The notes: generated by a model not told the origin, from the letters alone. 34,320 bases of DNA from CAZBUK01 sp964495085 (GCA_964495085.1 CAZBUK010000038.1:1-34320), one strand, 5' to 3'; numbered from the stretch's first letter, positions 7,532-16,363 are shown. Numbers and translations are program-made.

Positions 7532-9006
7532 TGCGACCGGACATTCTGCTCGTTCATCCTCTCTTCATTTCGAAAGATCCGGTTGAAGAGCGAATTATGA
7601 CCCCGTATTTCCCGCTCGGACTGATGTATCTGGGTTCAGTTCTGAGAGATAAAGGATATACGGTTGAAATGTTCGATTGTGCTTTCAGAAAAGACTACGC
7701 TGAATTCGAAGCGTACATGAAGCTCCATCGGCCGCCGGTTGTCGGCATTACTTCGCTCATAACCATCCGCCGCAATGCTTTGATACTTGCCGACATAGCG
7801 AAACGTTACGGCGCCACGGTTATCCTCGGCGGCCCTGATCCGACCGCGATTCCCGAGAGATACCTTTATTACAAAGGGGACAGCGGAACATACCCGGTCG
7901 ATTATGTGGTCTTTGATGAAGGCGAACTGACGGTCGGCGAACTCGCCGATCATATATTCAAACAAGGCGATTATATTCATGACGTCCGGGAAATCGCCGG
8001 ATTGCGGATTCGCGGACATAATTCGGATGTTACGGCGACAACGCCGAGAGCGTTGATCTCGGAGATTGACACTCTCCCCTTTCCCGCGCGGGATCTCGTG
8101 AATATGGAAGATTACCAGAGGGCATGGACAAGCCGTCACGGGTACTGGTCGTTGAGTATCATCAACACGCGGGGTTGTCCGTACAAATGCTCCTGGTGCC
8201 AGAAAGCCGTCTTCGGAAGAAGATACCGTTTCCGTTCGCCCGAAAACTCCGCGCGTGAAATGAGACTCATCAAGGACGCTTACAATCCCGATCAGATAAG
8301 GGTCGTCGATGATATTACCGGAGTGAGTAAGAAATGGGTGCTGGCATGGCGGGACGAGGTAATTCGCAGCGATGCCGTTATCCCGTTCGAATGTCTGACG
8401 CGCGTGAACCTCGTCGATCCCGAGATTATGGGAGCTTTCAAAGATATGCAATGCAGGAAAATCTATTTCGGCGCGGAATCGGGATCTCAAAAAGTACTGG
8501 ATGCGATGGATAAAGGAATAAAAGTAGAAGATATCTACTACGCGGCCGATCTTGCAAAAAGGACCGGAATCGAAACGTACTATTTTATGATGGTTGCTTA
8601 CCCCGAAGAAAATCTGAACGACCTGAAGCAATCGGTCCAGATGCTCCGTGAAACCCTGCCCGACAAGTTCAGTACCACGATCGCCTATCCGCTCCCCGGA
8701 ACGAAATTTTTTGAACAGGTGAGAGACAGACTGCTCTTCGAATCGGAATGGACCATCGATTGGGACTATACGGCCGAGAATAAGCTTCTCTTCCGGCGGG
8801 ACAGGTACAACACGTTATTCTACCGATGGGTCGTTCGGTGGTTTTACAGGGAATGGAAGGACGAGCGATTGAAAAAGGAAAATTCCTCATGGTCGAAACG
8901 GTTTCGGATAAAGCTCGAGCTTTGGATCATCCGCACCATCGTTCATTTCCTTGCAACCTTCCCCGCCAGACCAAGGATTCAGTTCCAACCTGCAGAGGGA
9001 AGGTGA
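7531..9006 (+). CDS. B12-binding-type radical SAM protein
   Basis: 491 residues from the ATG at 7531. The longer frame upstream only overlaps the preceding gene. The N-terminal ~150 residues form a Rossmann-like cobalamin-binding-type domain (start MRPDILLVHPLF; PLGLMYLGSVLRDKGY; VILGGPDPT), without the DxHxxG motif of base-off binders. The radical SAM domain follows with the 4Fe-4S motif CPYKCSWC (Cys216, Cys220, Cys223), and GAESGS downstream is typical of this group. The C-terminal ~100 residues are basic and aromatic. Family members methylate or rearrange unactivated carbons in lipid, hopanoid and antibiotic pathways. The substrate here is unknown. It is coupled to the nucleotidyltransferase-fold gene by a TGATG overlap. 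Confidence 0.85.
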   Translation: MRPDILLVHPLFISKDPVEERIMTPYFPLGLMYLGSVLRDKGYTVEMFDCAFRKDYAEFEAYMKLHRPPVVGITSLITIRRNALILADIAKRYGATVILGGPDPTAIPERYLYYKGDSGTYPVDYVVFDEGELTVGELADHIFKQGDYIHDVREIAGLRIRGHNSDVTATTPRALISEIDTLPFPARDLVNMEDYQRAWTSRHGYWSLSIINTRGCPYKCSWCQKAVFGRRYRFRSPENSAREMRLIKDAYNPDQIRVVDDITGVSKKWVLAWRDEVIRSDAVIPFECLTRVNLVDPEIMGAFKDMQCRKIYFGAESGSQKVLDAMDKGIKVEDIYYAADLAKRTGIETYYFMMVAYPEENLNDLKQSVQMLRETLPDKFSTTIAYPLPGTKFFEQVRDRLLFESEWTIDWDYTAENKLLFRRDRYNTLFYRWVVRWFYREWKDERLKKENSSWSKRFRIKLELWIIRTIVHFLATFPARPRIQFQPAEGR

Positions 9007-9080
9007 TAACACAATTCCGGTTCAGTTCAATACTCGAATTATGCGGTATACTTGTCTCCTGACCTGAAACGCATATTTCC

Positions 9081-9116
9081 GGCTCCAAGCGAGGAGCCTC
9101 GCCACCGACTTTCGGT
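9081..9116. terminator. Tandem small hairpins between convergent genes
   Basis: GGCTCC (9081-9086) pairs with GGAGCC (9093-9098), and ACCGA (9104-9108) pairs with TCGGT (9112-9116). A T-rich stretch (TTCTTTTTA) follows some bases later on the plus strand. They lie in the 133-bp gap between the convergent radical SAM and nth genes, where a terminator is expected. The U-run is displaced, so this is weak. Confidence 0.3.
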
Positions 9117-9139
9117 CTTGCCTGTTCTTTTTATACCCC

Positions 9140-9919
9140 TCACCTGCTAACGTGGTCGAGGAGCATGAAATCGCGCTTGCCGGAGTTCATACTGCCAGTG
9201 CTCCCGTCAATCGTTGCAGATAAATTTTTTTCGGGGTATGTACAGATTTTACCGAGCGGGCATGATCCGCATAATGGTTTCTTCGATCTGCAGATCGACC
9301 TACCGAATCTGATCAGATTCGTATGAAATGAGTATGCTTTACCTTCGGGTATATGCTTTCCCGCGACGTAGAAGGTTTTCTCGGGGGAGGTCGTGGACAC
9401 GATACCCAACCGGTTTAGAATCCGGTGTACGTGCGTATCCACGGGAAAAATTTCGCGTCCGAGCGAAAATAACAGCACACAGGATGCGGTTTTCACACCG
9501 ACGCCATTCATCGAAATAAGATCGGCGAAAATATCCCCGGTGTCCATCTTAGTGTACCGGTCGAGCGATACCGAACCGTATCGCTTTCTTAACTCCACAA
9601 GCAGTTCCCGGATTCTCCGTGATTTTTGAGCCGCCATTCCACCCGACCGGATCGTTGATTCAAGGGATATTCGGGGTGTTCGAAGAATGAGTTCGTAGTC
9701 CGGGAATCTTTTCTTTAAATTCCCGAACGCACGATAGCTGTTCGTATCGTTTGTGTTCTGACTCAGGATGGTCGCCACGAGCATATCGAGAGGATCGGGC
9801 CGTGGGTTCTTCCGGTTCTGTTCGGGTACACCGAGATGCCGCTCCAGTATCGATATCGCACGCCTGATTTTACGGACGTCTACGCTCGTCGATGGGTGCT
9901 CAGCGGATGTGTCGAGCAT
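9140..9919 (-). CDS. nth: Endonuclease III (DNA glycosylase/AP lyase)
   Basis: 259 residues. The helix-hairpin-helix is MNGVGVKTASCVLL, with the catalytic Lys143, and the catalytic Asp161 is in VDTHVHRIL. The 4Fe-4S cluster ligands Cys210, Cys217, Cys220 and Cys226 have the exact C-x6-C-x2-C-x5-C spacing of the family. The enzyme removes oxidised pyrimidines and cleaves the abasic site in base-excision repair. It is slightly longer than the ~211-residue E. coli enzyme because of extra N- and C-terminal tails. Its ATG directly follows the dapD TGA with no gap, so it is translated from the dap transcript. Confidence 0.93.
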   Translation of the reverse strand: MLDTSAEHPSTSVDVRKIRRAISILERHLGVPEQNRKNPRPDPLDMLVATILSQNTNDTNSYRAFGNLKKRFPDYELILRTPRISLESTIRSGGMAAQKSRRIRELLVELRKRYGSVSLDRYTKMDTGDIFADLISMNGVGVKTASCVLLFSLGREIFPVDTHVHRILNRLGIVSTTSPEKTFYVAGKHIPEGKAYSFHTNLIRFGRSICRSKKPLCGSCPLGKICTYPEKNLSATIDGSTGSMNSGKRDFMLLDHVSR

Positions 9920-10762
9920 TCAGCGCAACGCCTCTTCGAGTGCGGTGGCGGCGTCAGTCTTCTCGTCCCGGTACTTAATGATCACCGGTGTCACCAAACC
10001 GATGCCCTCCTTCGCCGCATAAGGTTTATTTAACGGTCTCGTACCGGGTACGACGACAGCGTTTTCCGGTATTTCAAGAGGACGATCGGGAGATTTCCGG
10101 TAAACCGTTTCCCTCGCGATATCGTACACCGGGGTCGAACCGGTTATCACAACTCCAGCTCCGATTACCGCTCCGCTGCGGACGACAGTCCCTTCATAGA
10201 TCCCCGTATTTCCTCCGACGAGCACGTTGTCTTCTATAATCACAGGCATTGAACCGATCGGCTCGAGTACTCCGCCGATCTGAGCGCCTGCACTCAGGTG
10301 AACGTTCTTGCCGATCTGTGCGCACGACCCGACCAAAGCATGTGAATCTATCATCGTGCCGTCGTCTACGTATGCGCCGACGTTTATATAAGCCGGCGGC
10401 ATTATCACGATATTTTTTCCGAGATAGCTCCCGTCCCGTATGGTCGTTCCGCCGGGTACGATCCGGACTCCGTCGCCCACATCGATCGATCGCAGCGGGA
10501 AGGTGTCTTTGTCGAAAAAGGTAAATCCACTCCCCACCTTAATCGAGTAAATTTCACCCACGGCAAATCCGAGCAGTATCCCCTGTTTCACCCAGGTATG
10601 CACTTTCCATGACCGGCCGTCACGTTCTGCGGCGCGTACCTCACCGCGATTCAATAAATTTTTAAATGCATGAAATATCGGAAGGACTTCCTGCCTCTTT
10701 AGATCAGCCGGAGATGTCCGGCTCAGGGATTCGATCCGGGATTTGATTTCATCGATTGTCAT
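9920..10762 (-). CDS. dapD: 2,3,4,5-tetrahydropyridine-2,6-dicarboxylate N-succinyltransferase
   Basis: 280 residues, close to the usual ~275. The body is a left-handed beta-helix of hexapeptide repeats. PGGTTIRDGSYLGKNIVIMP, GAYVDDGTMIDSHALVGSCAQIG and VGGNTGIYEGTVV are characteristic DapD segments. It transfers succinyl from succinyl-CoA to tetrahydrodipicolinate in the succinylase branch of lysine/meso-diaminopimelate synthesis. It is third in the minus-strand dapB-dapA-dapD-nth order, 107 bp after dapA. That gap is larger than elsewhere in the operon; I found no convincing promoter in it. Confidence 0.93.
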   Translation of the reverse strand: MTIDEIKSRIESLSRTSPADLKRQEVLPIFHAFKNLLNRGEVRAAERDGRSWKVHTWVKQGILLGFAVGEIYSIKVGSGFTFFDKDTFPLRSIDVGDGVRIVPGGTTIRDGSYLGKNIVIMPPAYINVGAYVDDGTMIDSHALVGSCAQIGKNVHLSAGAQIGGVLEPIGSMPVIIEDNVLVGGNTGIYEGTVVRSGAVIGAGVVITGSTPVYDIARETVYRKSPDRPLEIPENAVVVPGTRPLNKPYAAKEGIGLVTPVIIKYRDEKTDAATALEEALR

Positions 10763-10869
10763 ACTAATCCGCGAATGAGTGAACGAGAAATGCGAGCATG
10801 TGTGATGTTACTTTATGAAATGCGAACTGCGCGACGAGATGGAAACCGGAAGTACAACGGTCACGTATT

Positions 10870-11760
10870 TCAATCGTGCAGCAGATTTAGGGATTTCAGC
10901 ACGGCCTTCAGGGTATCCCGGCGAGGGGGCTTCATCGGAACGAGAGGTAATCTGAAAGACTCGTTGATTCGTCCCATCATCGCAAGCGCGGTTTTCACCG
11001 GAATCGGATTCGATTCGATAAAATTAATTTTTATCAACGGCAGATACCGAAAATGAATTTCCCGGGCCAAGGGAATATCCCCTTCGAGTCCGATACGAAC
11101 CATCCTCGAGAATTCTCCCGGAATCTCGTTCGATACGACCGAGATCACGCCGTCGCCTCCGAGAGCGAGGAGAGCAAACGTTAAATCGTCTTCTCCGGAA
11201 TATACAGAGAAATGTTCAGGTTTATTCCTGAGGATCTCCATCAACTGAGCCATATCGCCTGCAGCTTCTTTCACGGCAACGACCGATGGGATTTCCGCCA
11301 GTCTGAGGGTCAGTTCCGCGCTCATATTCTTGCCGGTTCTCGAAGGCACATTATAAGCAATGATCGGGAGGTCGACCGCTGCCGCCACTTCGGAGAAATG
11401 ACGCACACATCCTTCATCCGTCGGTTTGTTATAGTAGGGCGTAACGACAAGAAGAGCGTCCGCGCCTGCTTCCTTCGCTTGTTTACTCCTGTGGACAGTT
11501 TCGGAGGTCGCATTACTCCCTACTCCGGCTATAACCGGCACGCGCCGGCCGGTAATCCGGACCGTTTCACCGATCAGCGATGTCCTTTCGTCTTCGGTCA
11601 AGGTCACGGCTTCTCCGGTCGTGCCGAGCACGACGAGGGCCGACACGCCGTTGTCGAGCTGGAACAGAACGTGTTCTTCGAACGCCGCAAGATCGATCTC
11701 TCCTTTATCGGTAAAAGGTGTAATAAGAGCAGGGGCGTTGCCGCGGAATAAAATTTTCAT
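10870..11760 (-). CDS. dapA: 4-hydroxy-tetrahydrodipicolinate synthase
   Basis: 296 residues, the normal length. TIM-barrel aldolase of the DapA/NanA family: GTTGE (46-50), the YYN loop (109-111), YNVPSRTG with Tyr136, and the Schiff-base Lys164 in VVAVKEAAGD. It condenses pyruvate with aspartate semialdehyde, the committed step to diaminopimelate and lysine. The gene follows dapB by 15 bp on the same strand, and a GGAAG sequence precedes the ATG. NanA-like relatives share the fold, but the dap neighbours settle the assignment. Confidence 0.95.
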   Translation of the reverse strand: MKILFRGNAPALITPFTDKGEIDLAAFEEHVLFQLDNGVSALVVLGTTGEAVTLTEDERTSLIGETVRITGRRVPVIAGVGSNATSETVHRSKQAKEAGADALLVVTPYYNKPTDEGCVRHFSEVAAAVDLPIIAYNVPSRTGKNMSAELTLRLAEIPSVVAVKEAAGDMAQLMEILRNKPEHFSVYSGEDDLTFALLALGGDGVISVVSNEIPGEFSRMVRIGLEGDIPLAREIHFRYLPLIKINFIESNPIPVKTALAMMGRINESFRLPLVPMKPPRRDTLKAVLKSLNLLHD

Positions 11761-11775
11761 CCGGTTTTTCTTCCG

Positions 11776-12525
11776 TTATGTGCTTTTCAGTAGATCGGCC
11801 ATCGTATAGATTCCCTGCTTCCCTACTATCCATTTTGCAGCGCGCAATGCGCCTATTGCAAATCCCGCTCTTGTCTTGGCCGTGTGCTTTATTTCAAGAC
11901 TGTCTATCTCCGAATCGAAGCCTGTGACATGCGTCCCGACTATTGAACCCGCCCGGGTCGAAGAGATATGCAGAACCTCCGGCTCAATTTTTCCTTTCGG
12001 CTTTCCGGTTTCGATTTTAGTTTTTCGGGAAGATATCGACAGTATGTGGGATCCGAGCACAGCAGCGGTCCCGCTCGGACTGTCGAGCTTCCCGGTATGG
12101 TGCGATTCATGGATATAAACATCATACTCGGGAAATCCATCGAATAAAGCAGTCGCAGTTTTTACAAGTTCGAAAAGGACATTGACCCCAATCGAGAAGT
12201 TCGGCGAGTAGAGCAGTCCGGTTCCCGCGCTGCGCACGATTTCGGCTGCTTTATCCAGGTCGCTGTACCAGCCGGTCGTACCGGTGACGATCGGTAGGTT
12301 CCGCTCCGCGGCAGCTCTGATATTTCCCAGCACTTCGCCGGGCGCGGTGAATTCTATCAATACATCGACCGATCCTGGCTTCAGATTACGAATCCCCGAC
12401 CCGTTCACATTCGACCTGGAATCGAACGTATGAACGATGCGGACGCCGGATCCGGCCGCGTGCGATGCTATCTCGCGTCCCATTTTTCCGTTGCCGATCA
12501 GACCGGCGTTAATGTGTGCATGCAT
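11776..12525 (-). CDS. dapB: 4-hydroxy-tetrahydrodipicolinate reductase
   Basis: 249 residues. The Rossmann nucleotide-binding motif GLIGNGKMG is near the N-terminus. VTGTTGW (80-86) and the active-site block ESHHTGKLDSPSGTA (His142/His143, Lys146) are diagnostic of DapB. It reduces the DapA product with NAD(P)H. It is the first gene of the minus-strand dap operon and has a strong promoter about 110 bp upstream. The leader between them holds a small TGATAC/GTATCA hairpin, but it is too short for a lysine riboswitch and does not resemble one. Confidence 0.95.
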   Translation of the reverse strand: MHAHINAGLIGNGKMGREIASHAAGSGVRIVHTFDSRSNVNGSGIRNLKPGSVDVLIEFTAPGEVLGNIRAAAERNLPIVTGTTGWYSDLDKAAEIVRSAGTGLLYSPNFSIGVNVLFELVKTATALFDGFPEYDVYIHESHHTGKLDSPSGTAAVLGSHILSISSRKTKIETGKPKGKIEPEVLHISSTRAGSIVGTHVTGFDSEIDSLEIKHTAKTRAGFAIGALRAAKWIVGKQGIYTMADLLKST

Positions 12526-12635
12526 ATGAATGAATCCGCAGTATATTCAGATCAGTCTGCTCCCTTGATACTATCTGTATCAGGAAGCGGGTATGGAGTG
12601 CACTCAATTGTCGATTTACATTTTCGGAAAGAGGT

Positions 12636-12664
12636 ATTATACAAATTCATACCAATAGAATCAA
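12636..12664 (-). promoter_or_regulatory. Sigma70 promoter for the dap operon
   Basis: On the minus strand, TTGATT (12664-12659) and a consensus TATAAT (12641-12636) are separated by 17 bp. Transcription would start near 12629, giving a leader of about 100 nt before dapB. This is the best -10 match in the window. Its -35 box lies one base from the -35 box of the divergent tRNA-Ala promoter. Confidence 0.65.
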
Positions 12665-12665
12665 T

Positions 12666-12694
12666 TTGACTTTCTACCCAAATGGTAGTATTTT
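12666..12694 (+). promoter_or_regulatory. Promoter for tRNA-Ala
   Basis: TTGACT (12666-12671), 17-bp spacer, TATTTT (12689-12694). The predicted start near 12701 is about 18 nt before the mature 5' end of the tRNA, a normal leader length. It is arranged back to back with the dapB promoter. Confidence 0.6.
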
Positions 12695-12718
12695 GATTTC
12701 TGTATTTTATGAATACTC

Positions 12719-12791
<73 letters not shown>

Positions 12792-12919
12792 CGAGCGCAG
12801 TCGACGTATATCGGGAGACACAAGTCGAAGATTGGATCGCCGCCGCATCGGACATCGACGGAGGCTCATATTGAACGGTTCCCATAACCTGCATAACATT
12901 TCCAAACCATACCCAACAG

Positions 12920-12966
12920 AACGGCGATCTCCCACAACATTGGAGACGCCGTTTTGCCGTTTTATT
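12920..12966 (+). terminator. Rho-independent terminator after tRNA-Ala
   Basis: AACGGCG-A-TCTCC (12920-12932) pairs with GGAGA-CGCCGTT (12942-12953) around a 9-nt loop, with one bulged A. A T-rich tail (TTGCCGTTTTATTT) follows. This 12-bp helix would end the tRNA-Ala transcript before the 5'-nucleotidase gene, about 130 nt downstream of the tRNA. Confidence 0.65.
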
Positions 12967-12988
12967 TGTATATTACCGTGATAATTTT

Positions 12989-14545
12989 ATGATCTTCAAA
13001 GAAAAGATATTCTTCCCTTTCCTTATCCTGCTGTTTATTTTTCCCCTCAGTCTCCCCTCCTCAGACGACCACACCGTCCCGCCGGTCCCTCTGACGATTC
13101 TGCACTGGAATGATTTCCATTCGCAGAATACCCCTCTCGAATATCGCCTGAGGGACGAATCGACCGGTGAGGTGAACCGCTACCGGGCGGGGGGCTACGC
13201 GTTGCTTGCCGGATACGTGGACAGCGTGAGGAGTTCGGAACATCGAACGCTGATCCTGCATGGAGGCGATGATTTTCAGGGTACTTTGATATCTACCATT
13301 ACCCGGGGTGAAAGCCAGATCAGAATTCTGAACAAGCTGCGGCCCGATGCATTTACACTCGGTAATCACGAATTTGACTACGGTCTCGACCGATTGATCG
13401 GATACTTCGATGAAATTTCTTTTCCCGTCATCTGCGCGAATATTGTGTATGCCGAATCAGGCGAGCATCTGACCGCACCGTATGTTCTCATAGAAAAAAA
13501 CGGCGTACGGATTGCGGTCATCGGATTGATGACTCCTGATTTCCCGATTTTATTGCCGCAGGAAACAGTGGAACGTTTGTCCGTCCTCGACCCCTCTCTC
13601 ACGGTACGGACATTTCTACCGACCATGCGCGACGAAGATCCGCATCTTATCATCGCGCTTACCCATATGGGACTCGATGAGGATCGCCGGCTTGCGCGGA
13701 ACGTTCCGGAACTCGATCTGATCGTGGGCGGCCACTCGCACACCACTCTCTTTTCAGCGGTCATGGAAAATAACGTGCCGATCGTTCAAGCGGGAAATCG
13801 GGGAAGGTATCTCGGCCGGATCGACGCCCTCGTCGATACAACAGAACGCAGAATCGATACTTTCACCGCCCGTCTGATCGAATTGGATGAGAACCTGTTT
13901 CCGGTACATGCCGGGATAGCCGATCTGGTTGACTCTCTCGAGTCGACAGCCGGCGATGCACTCTCCGATGTAATCGGCACCCTGACATCCGACTGGATCG
14001 AGAACCGGCATGGCGAATCGAATATCGGGAACTGGCAGGCGGACATGATGCGTTCCTTCGCCCGTACAGACGTCGCATTTCAGAACTCCGGAGGTATCCG
14101 GAGAAGTCAGCTCGCGGGCGACATCACCCTGAAAGATATATGGGAGATCAATCCGTTCGGGAACACATTTGTTACGTTTCAGGTTAATGGTAGAAGACTC
14201 GGAGAGATGCTCGAGTGGATGCTCGACGGAAGAGGAGAATGGATGCAGGTTTCCGGAATCTCGGTACGGTACGATCCTGACTTACCTTTCGGACGGAGAA
14301 TTCTATCGATGACCGTCGGCCAATACCCGCTTGATGACGAACGGATGTACTCGGTCGTGACCAACAATTATGTCGCGGGACAGCTTCCAGCGCTTTTCGG
14401 AATCGAAAAACGAACCCCGATGATCGATCTGGGGATTACCGATCGAGAGGTATTTATCAATGCGATTCGTTCTCAGCAGAATATTCATTCAGAGGTGGAG
14501 GGTAGGATCGTAAATATTAACTCGCACATACCGGTGACAAAATGA
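12989..14545 (+). CDS. Exported 5'-nucleotidase/metallophosphoesterase (UshA-like)
   Basis: 518 residues with a signal peptide (hydrophobic 6-22). The metallophosphoesterase domain shows WNDFH (Asp42, His44), GGDDFQG (92-98), GNHEFD (125-130), THMG (225-228) and GGHSH (247-251), the complete dimetal set. The C-terminal 5'-nucleotidase domain has NSGGIRR near 366 and NPFGN near 387, both nucleotide-binding signatures. It is predicted to hydrolyse nucleotides (5'-NMP, possibly 2',3'-cyclic nucleotides or UDP-sugars) in the periplasm or at the surface for phosphate or nucleoside salvage. The stop overlaps the following lipoprotein start (ATGA). Substrate range within the family cannot be read from sequence, so no symbol is given. 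Confidence 0.9.
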   Translation: MIFKEKIFFPFLILLFIFPLSLPSSDDHTVPPVPLTILHWNDFHSQNTPLEYRLRDESTGEVNRYRAGGYALLAGYVDSVRSSEHRTLILHGGDDFQGTLISTITRGESQIRILNKLRPDAFTLGNHEFDYGLDRLIGYFDEISFPVICANIVYAESGEHLTAPYVLIEKNGVRIAVIGLMTPDFPILLPQETVERLSVLDPSLTVRTFLPTMRDEDPHLIIALTHMGLDEDRRLARNVPELDLIVGGHSHTTLFSAVMENNVPIVQAGNRGRYLGRIDALVDTTERRIDTFTARLIELDENLFPVHAGIADLVDSLESTAGDALSDVIGTLTSDWIENRHGESNIGNWQADMMRSFARTDVAFQNSGGIRRSQLAGDITLKDIWEINPFGNTFVTFQVNGRRLGEMLEWMLDGRGEWMQVSGISVRYDPDLPFGRRILSMTVGQYPLDDERMYSVVTNNYVAGQLPALFGIEKRTPMIDLGITDREVFINAIRSQQNIHSEVEGRIVNINSHIPVTK

Positions 14546-14982
14546 GAAATAAATTTTTCTATAATCGCGTTCTACATTATGCACATCTCCGCCCGTTGAT
14601 GCTGCTGGCCGGCGCCGCTGCTCTACCACTTCTCATCTTATTCGGCTGCGACGATTCGACGGGACCGGGGGGGAGCACGGTCGAATTCCCCGACGTTAAT
14701 GTCAGCTACAGCCAGCACGTACAGACTTTGTTCAATCAGACCTGCGCGGTATCCATGTGTCATGCCGATCAGTCTATGGCGGGGAACCTGAGCCTGACAA
14801 GCTATTTCAACGCAACTGCCCGACCCGGAATTATCATATCGAACGATCCACAGAACAGTTTGTTGATTCAACGAGTCGAAGGAAGGATCTCGCCGCAGAT
14901 GCCCCTGAACCGGCCCAGGTTAAATCAGAATCAGATTACCGGCTTGCGGAAATGGATTGAAGAGGGGGCGCAAAATAATTAA
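14542..14982 (+). CDS. Lipoprotein with cytochrome-c-like domain and CX4CH motif
   Basis: 146 residues. A lipobox LILFG-Cys36 follows a hydrophobic stretch, and a Gly/Ser linker leads into SQHVQTLFNQTCAVSMCH. The Cys68-x4-Cys73-His74 arrangement takes the place of the usual CxxCH. SPQMP (Met120) and QITGLRKWIEEGA downstream match the distal-Met and C-terminal helix pattern of small cytochrome c domains such as the planctomycete-type ones. So it is probably a haem protein with a widened binding loop, or a derivative that no longer binds haem. Its ATG overlaps the nucleotidase stop, but no functional link is obvious. Confidence 0.7.
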   Translation: MRNKFFYNRVLHYAHLRPLMLLAGAAALPLLILFGCDDSTGPGGSTVEFPDVNVSYSQHVQTLFNQTCAVSMCHADQSMAGNLSLTSYFNATARPGIIISNDPQNSLLIQRVEGRISPQMPLNRPRLNQNQITGLRKWIEEGAQNN

Positions 14983-15110
14983 CCCGATGAGTCGTCGCAG
15001 CATTGATACGCATTTCCCCGGCTCCGGTGTGTCGCCCGGCCGGCGGTAATTCCGAGCTGTGTGCATCGAACGGGCGGATCTCATGCAGCATCGGGAAAAC
15101 GCACCGATGT

Positions 15111-16016
15111 TCATCGAATCCTGTTTTCGGCTTCCCGTAGCCGGACATCCTTTCCCCACATCAATTTCTCCCGCAACACATCGTAGAAACTCCTCACTAT
15201 ACGTTTGACGAGCTTCGCCGTAAAGTCCGACCTGCGTAACGTAATTTCGACCGGCGTGGAAAAGAAACGTGGATGCTGACCGTCCGCCGTAACGGGAACC
15301 TGCTGTTCTTGCGACCGGACGATACATCGTATCGTTTTGCCCGTCGGGATGATGAAGGGGCGGGCGTTCAGGGTATGAGGACTGATCGGGGTTACTATCA
15401 ATACATCCGTATCCGGGGCAACGATCGGACCGCCGCAGGAGAGCGAGTATGCCGTCGATCCGGTCGGCGTTCCTACAATAATACCATCCCCTTTAAACGT
15501 GATAACGTAGTCATCGTTGATGTAGACATCGATATCAATGACGCGCGCCTTCCCTCCGCGATCGATCACGATATCGTTCAATCCGTAGAATGGGGATTCA
15601 TTCGTCCCGGCGACGGTGCCTTCGATGAGTATCCGTTCGCTTATGTTATAATCGTCCGCTAAAATTTCGTCGATACAGTCTACAAGCTCCCCGGTCGATA
15701 CCTCGGCAAGAAACCCCAGTTTACCGAGGTTGACTCCCAGAATCGGCTTGTTATGAAATGCCGCTTCACGTGCATATCTCAAAATGGTCCCATCCCCGCC
15801 CAGGGCAACAACCATGCCCGTTTTTCTGAACAATTCATCGCATGTCGCCGTTCTTCCGGATAGCTGCTTCGCCTTGAGACCCTCTTTCCGGATAAATCCG
15901 GCGATATGATCTTCCACGAAATACTCGATCGAATTGGATTCAAGTTTTTCGAGGAGAATCGATATCACCGCATTGAAGTTCTCCTTTTCCGGACTGCCGG
16001 TGATCCCGAAGATCAT
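15111..16016 (-). CDS. nadK: NAD kinase
   Basis: 301 residues, normal length. GGDGT (73-77, Asp75) is the signature ATP/NAD motif. GLNDIVIDRG and GTPTGSTAYSLSCGGPI are the second and third conserved blocks. It phosphorylates NAD to NADP in the cytoplasm. Its ATG overlaps the TGA of the DUF1844 gene by 4 bp, so translation is coupled. It is last in the leuS-ABC-DUF1844-nadK minus-strand run. The 128 bp between its end and the convergent lipoprotein gene hold no clear terminator. Confidence 0.95.
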   Translation of the reverse strand: MIFGITGSPEKENFNAVISILLEKLESNSIEYFVEDHIAGFIRKEGLKAKQLSGRTATCDELFRKTGMVVALGGDGTILRYAREAAFHNKPILGVNLGKLGFLAEVSTGELVDCIDEILADDYNISERILIEGTVAGTNESPFYGLNDIVIDRGGKARVIDIDVYINDDYVITFKGDGIIVGTPTGSTAYSLSCGGPIVAPDTDVLIVTPISPHTLNARPFIIPTGKTIRCIVRSQEQQVPVTADGQHPRFFSTPVEITLRRSDFTAKLVKRIVRSFYDVLREKLMWGKDVRLREAENRIR

Positions 16017-16363
16017 GCAGTTTCCTTCCGCTCGTCCGTCGATGATCCCTCCTCAGGCTTTGTCCCGCTTCCGCTGTCAGTCCCGGTTGATTCCGTACCT
16101 TTACTCTTCTCGGAGATATAGTTAAGACGCAGTTCGTGAAGGACGTTCTTCAGAAATTTCGATTCGTCTTCCGAGATATTCCCCTTCGTTTTTGTCTCGA
16201 GCATCTCGATCATATCGATCGACATCTGAGCTTCTTCGAGATTCCGTTCGATCTTGTCGGAAACCGGATTTTTTATCTTGCCCATCTGCTGCATCGCAAC
16301 GGTCTGAAACATCACGATCAGATTCGTGAACAAGATCTGATTTTTCACGGTTGACTCGCTCAT
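16013..16363 (-). CDS. DUF1844 family protein
   Basis: 116 residues. FTNLIVMFQTVAMQQMGKIKNPVSDKIERNLEEAQMSIDMIEML is the recognised DUF1844 core, followed by KTKGN-LSEDE-like text and a low-complexity Ser/Gly/Glu tail. Two or three helices are expected; function is unknown. A strong Shine-Dalgarno (GGAGG, 6 nt before ATG) fixes the start. It overlaps nadK by 4 bp and lies 36 bp after the ABC transporter gene. DUF1844 genes are frequent beside housekeeping genes in FCB and delta-type bacteria. Confidence 0.88.
   Translation of the reverse strand: MSESTVKNQILFTNLIVMFQTVAMQQMGKIKNPVSDKIERNLEEAQMSIDMIEMLETKTKGNISEDESKFLKNVLHELRLNYISEKSKGTESTGTDSGSGTKPEEGSSTDERKETA

Noticed and set aside
12526..12630. 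Lysine riboswitch before dapB
   Set aside because: The leader is only about 100 nt and shows one small hairpin, far from the size and pattern of a lysine riboswitch.
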